Part shown: one piece after another, positions 5,999 through 6,191 of the stretch
Numbering within the stretch: the stretch's first letter is position 1
How the letters are laid out: the number at the start of each line of letters is the position of its first letter
NCBI GenBank assembly: GCA_023299965.1
Contig: JALZVN010000174.1
Span: 1-6,191 of the forward strand
From: Saprospiraceae bacterium
GTDB taxonomy: Bacteria > Bacteroidota > Bacteroidia > Chitinophagales > Saprospiraceae
Direction of reading: 5' to 3'
Length of the DNA stretch: 6,191 bases
Made by a program: the position numbers and the translations under genes
The notes under the pieces: model-generated
The model's input: the letters and a program-made list of their open reading frames with translations, nothing else
Told to the model about the DNA's origin: nothing
The model's database searches: none

Positions 5999-6191
5999 AA
6001 GACTTTACTTTATTCATACCTACAAAAACAGGCTTCTTGTCACAATTTTCAATGATATTCTGCTTACCTAGATAGGTCACTTTACCTGTCACATTCCCAC
6101 TTTGGAGCACTTTTATTCCTCCCCAAGTATTATTGCAATCGTTGTATAAATGCGCTCCCTGTAGCACTAACTCTCCTTGGGGATGCACAGT
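5997..6191 (-). CDS. C-terminal fragment of a probable beta-helix-type surface protein
   Basis: Only the last 64 residues are in the window; the frame is open at the right edge, so the GTG at 6188 is probably an internal Val and the true start lies beyond it. The sequence shows short strand-like repeats with Gly turns, GELVLQGAHLYNDC, TWGGIKVLQSGNVTGK and NIIENCDK, reminiscent of right-handed parallel beta-helix proteins of Bacteroidota (motif W-x-G-I followed by a Gly-rich strand). An extracellular location is inferred. It ends VGMNKVKS and shows no T9SS sorting domain, which large proteins of this kind normally carry, and its stop codon coincides with an arm of an inverted repeat. It may therefore be a truncated gene. 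Specific function unknown. Confidence 0.6.
   Translation of the reverse strand, partial: TVHPQGELVLQGAHLYNDCNNTWGGIKVLQSGNVTGKVTYLGKQNIIENCDKKPVFVGMNKVKS

Noticed and set aside
1..6191. tRNA, rRNA, CRISPR array or transposase gene.
   Set aside because: No T-loop or anticodon-arm pattern, no regular spaced repeats, and no DDE, HUH or recombinase motif was found on either strand.

Overview
The window looks like a piece of an AT-rich Bacteroidota chromosome, probably a gliding or surface-associated marine or environmental lineage (Saprospiria, Chitinophagia or Flavobacteriia; the sequence does not settle which). Support comes from SprB-type repeats, a type IX secretion (T9SS) C-terminal sorting domain, a PorT-like outer-membrane barrel, a Bacteroidota-style class I photolyase, and genes without clear Shine-Dalgarno sites.

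Layout, left to right. (1) 2-2611, plus strand: the 3' part of a large modular cell-surface protein, with five SprB/PKD-like repeats of about 74 residues, an SdrD B-like domain, an Ig-like domain, a PKD-like domain, an Fn3-like domain and a T9SS sorting signal. It ends in a strong hairpin terminator at 2636-2675. (2) 2676-2919: a gene-free AT-rich spacer. (3) 2920-3510, plus strand: a small exported protein of unknown function, acidic in the middle and strongly basic at the C-terminus. (4) 3512-3552: a hairpin with an A-tract on one side and a T-tract on the other, serving as a shared terminator for two convergent genes. (5) 3577-4248, minus strand: an outer-membrane beta-barrel protein read from a TTG start. 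(6) 4357-5697, minus strand: a complete class I deoxyribodipyrimidine photolyase with FAD-site and electron-transfer tryptophans intact. (7) About 5761-5998: a gene-free island rich in inverted repeats and somewhat higher in G+C (about 45% by hand count over 5761-5960). (8) 5997-6191, minus strand: the C-terminal end of a probable beta-helix-type surface protein that stops exactly at the edge of the island and shows no sorting domain.

The genes do not form one pathway. Three or four products are predicted to be exported or at the cell surface (adhesin, charge-polarised protein, barrel, beta-helix fragment); the photolyase is a cytoplasmic light-dependent DNA repair enzyme. The barrel gene lies 108 nt downstream of the photolyase gene on the same strand with no visible terminator between them, so read-through is possible, although a Bacteroidota-like -7 element in the gap suggests it also has its own promoter. 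The least explained parts are the inverted-repeat island and the abrupt end of the adjoining beta-helix gene, and the charge-polarised orphan protein. No convincing new multi-gene system was found.
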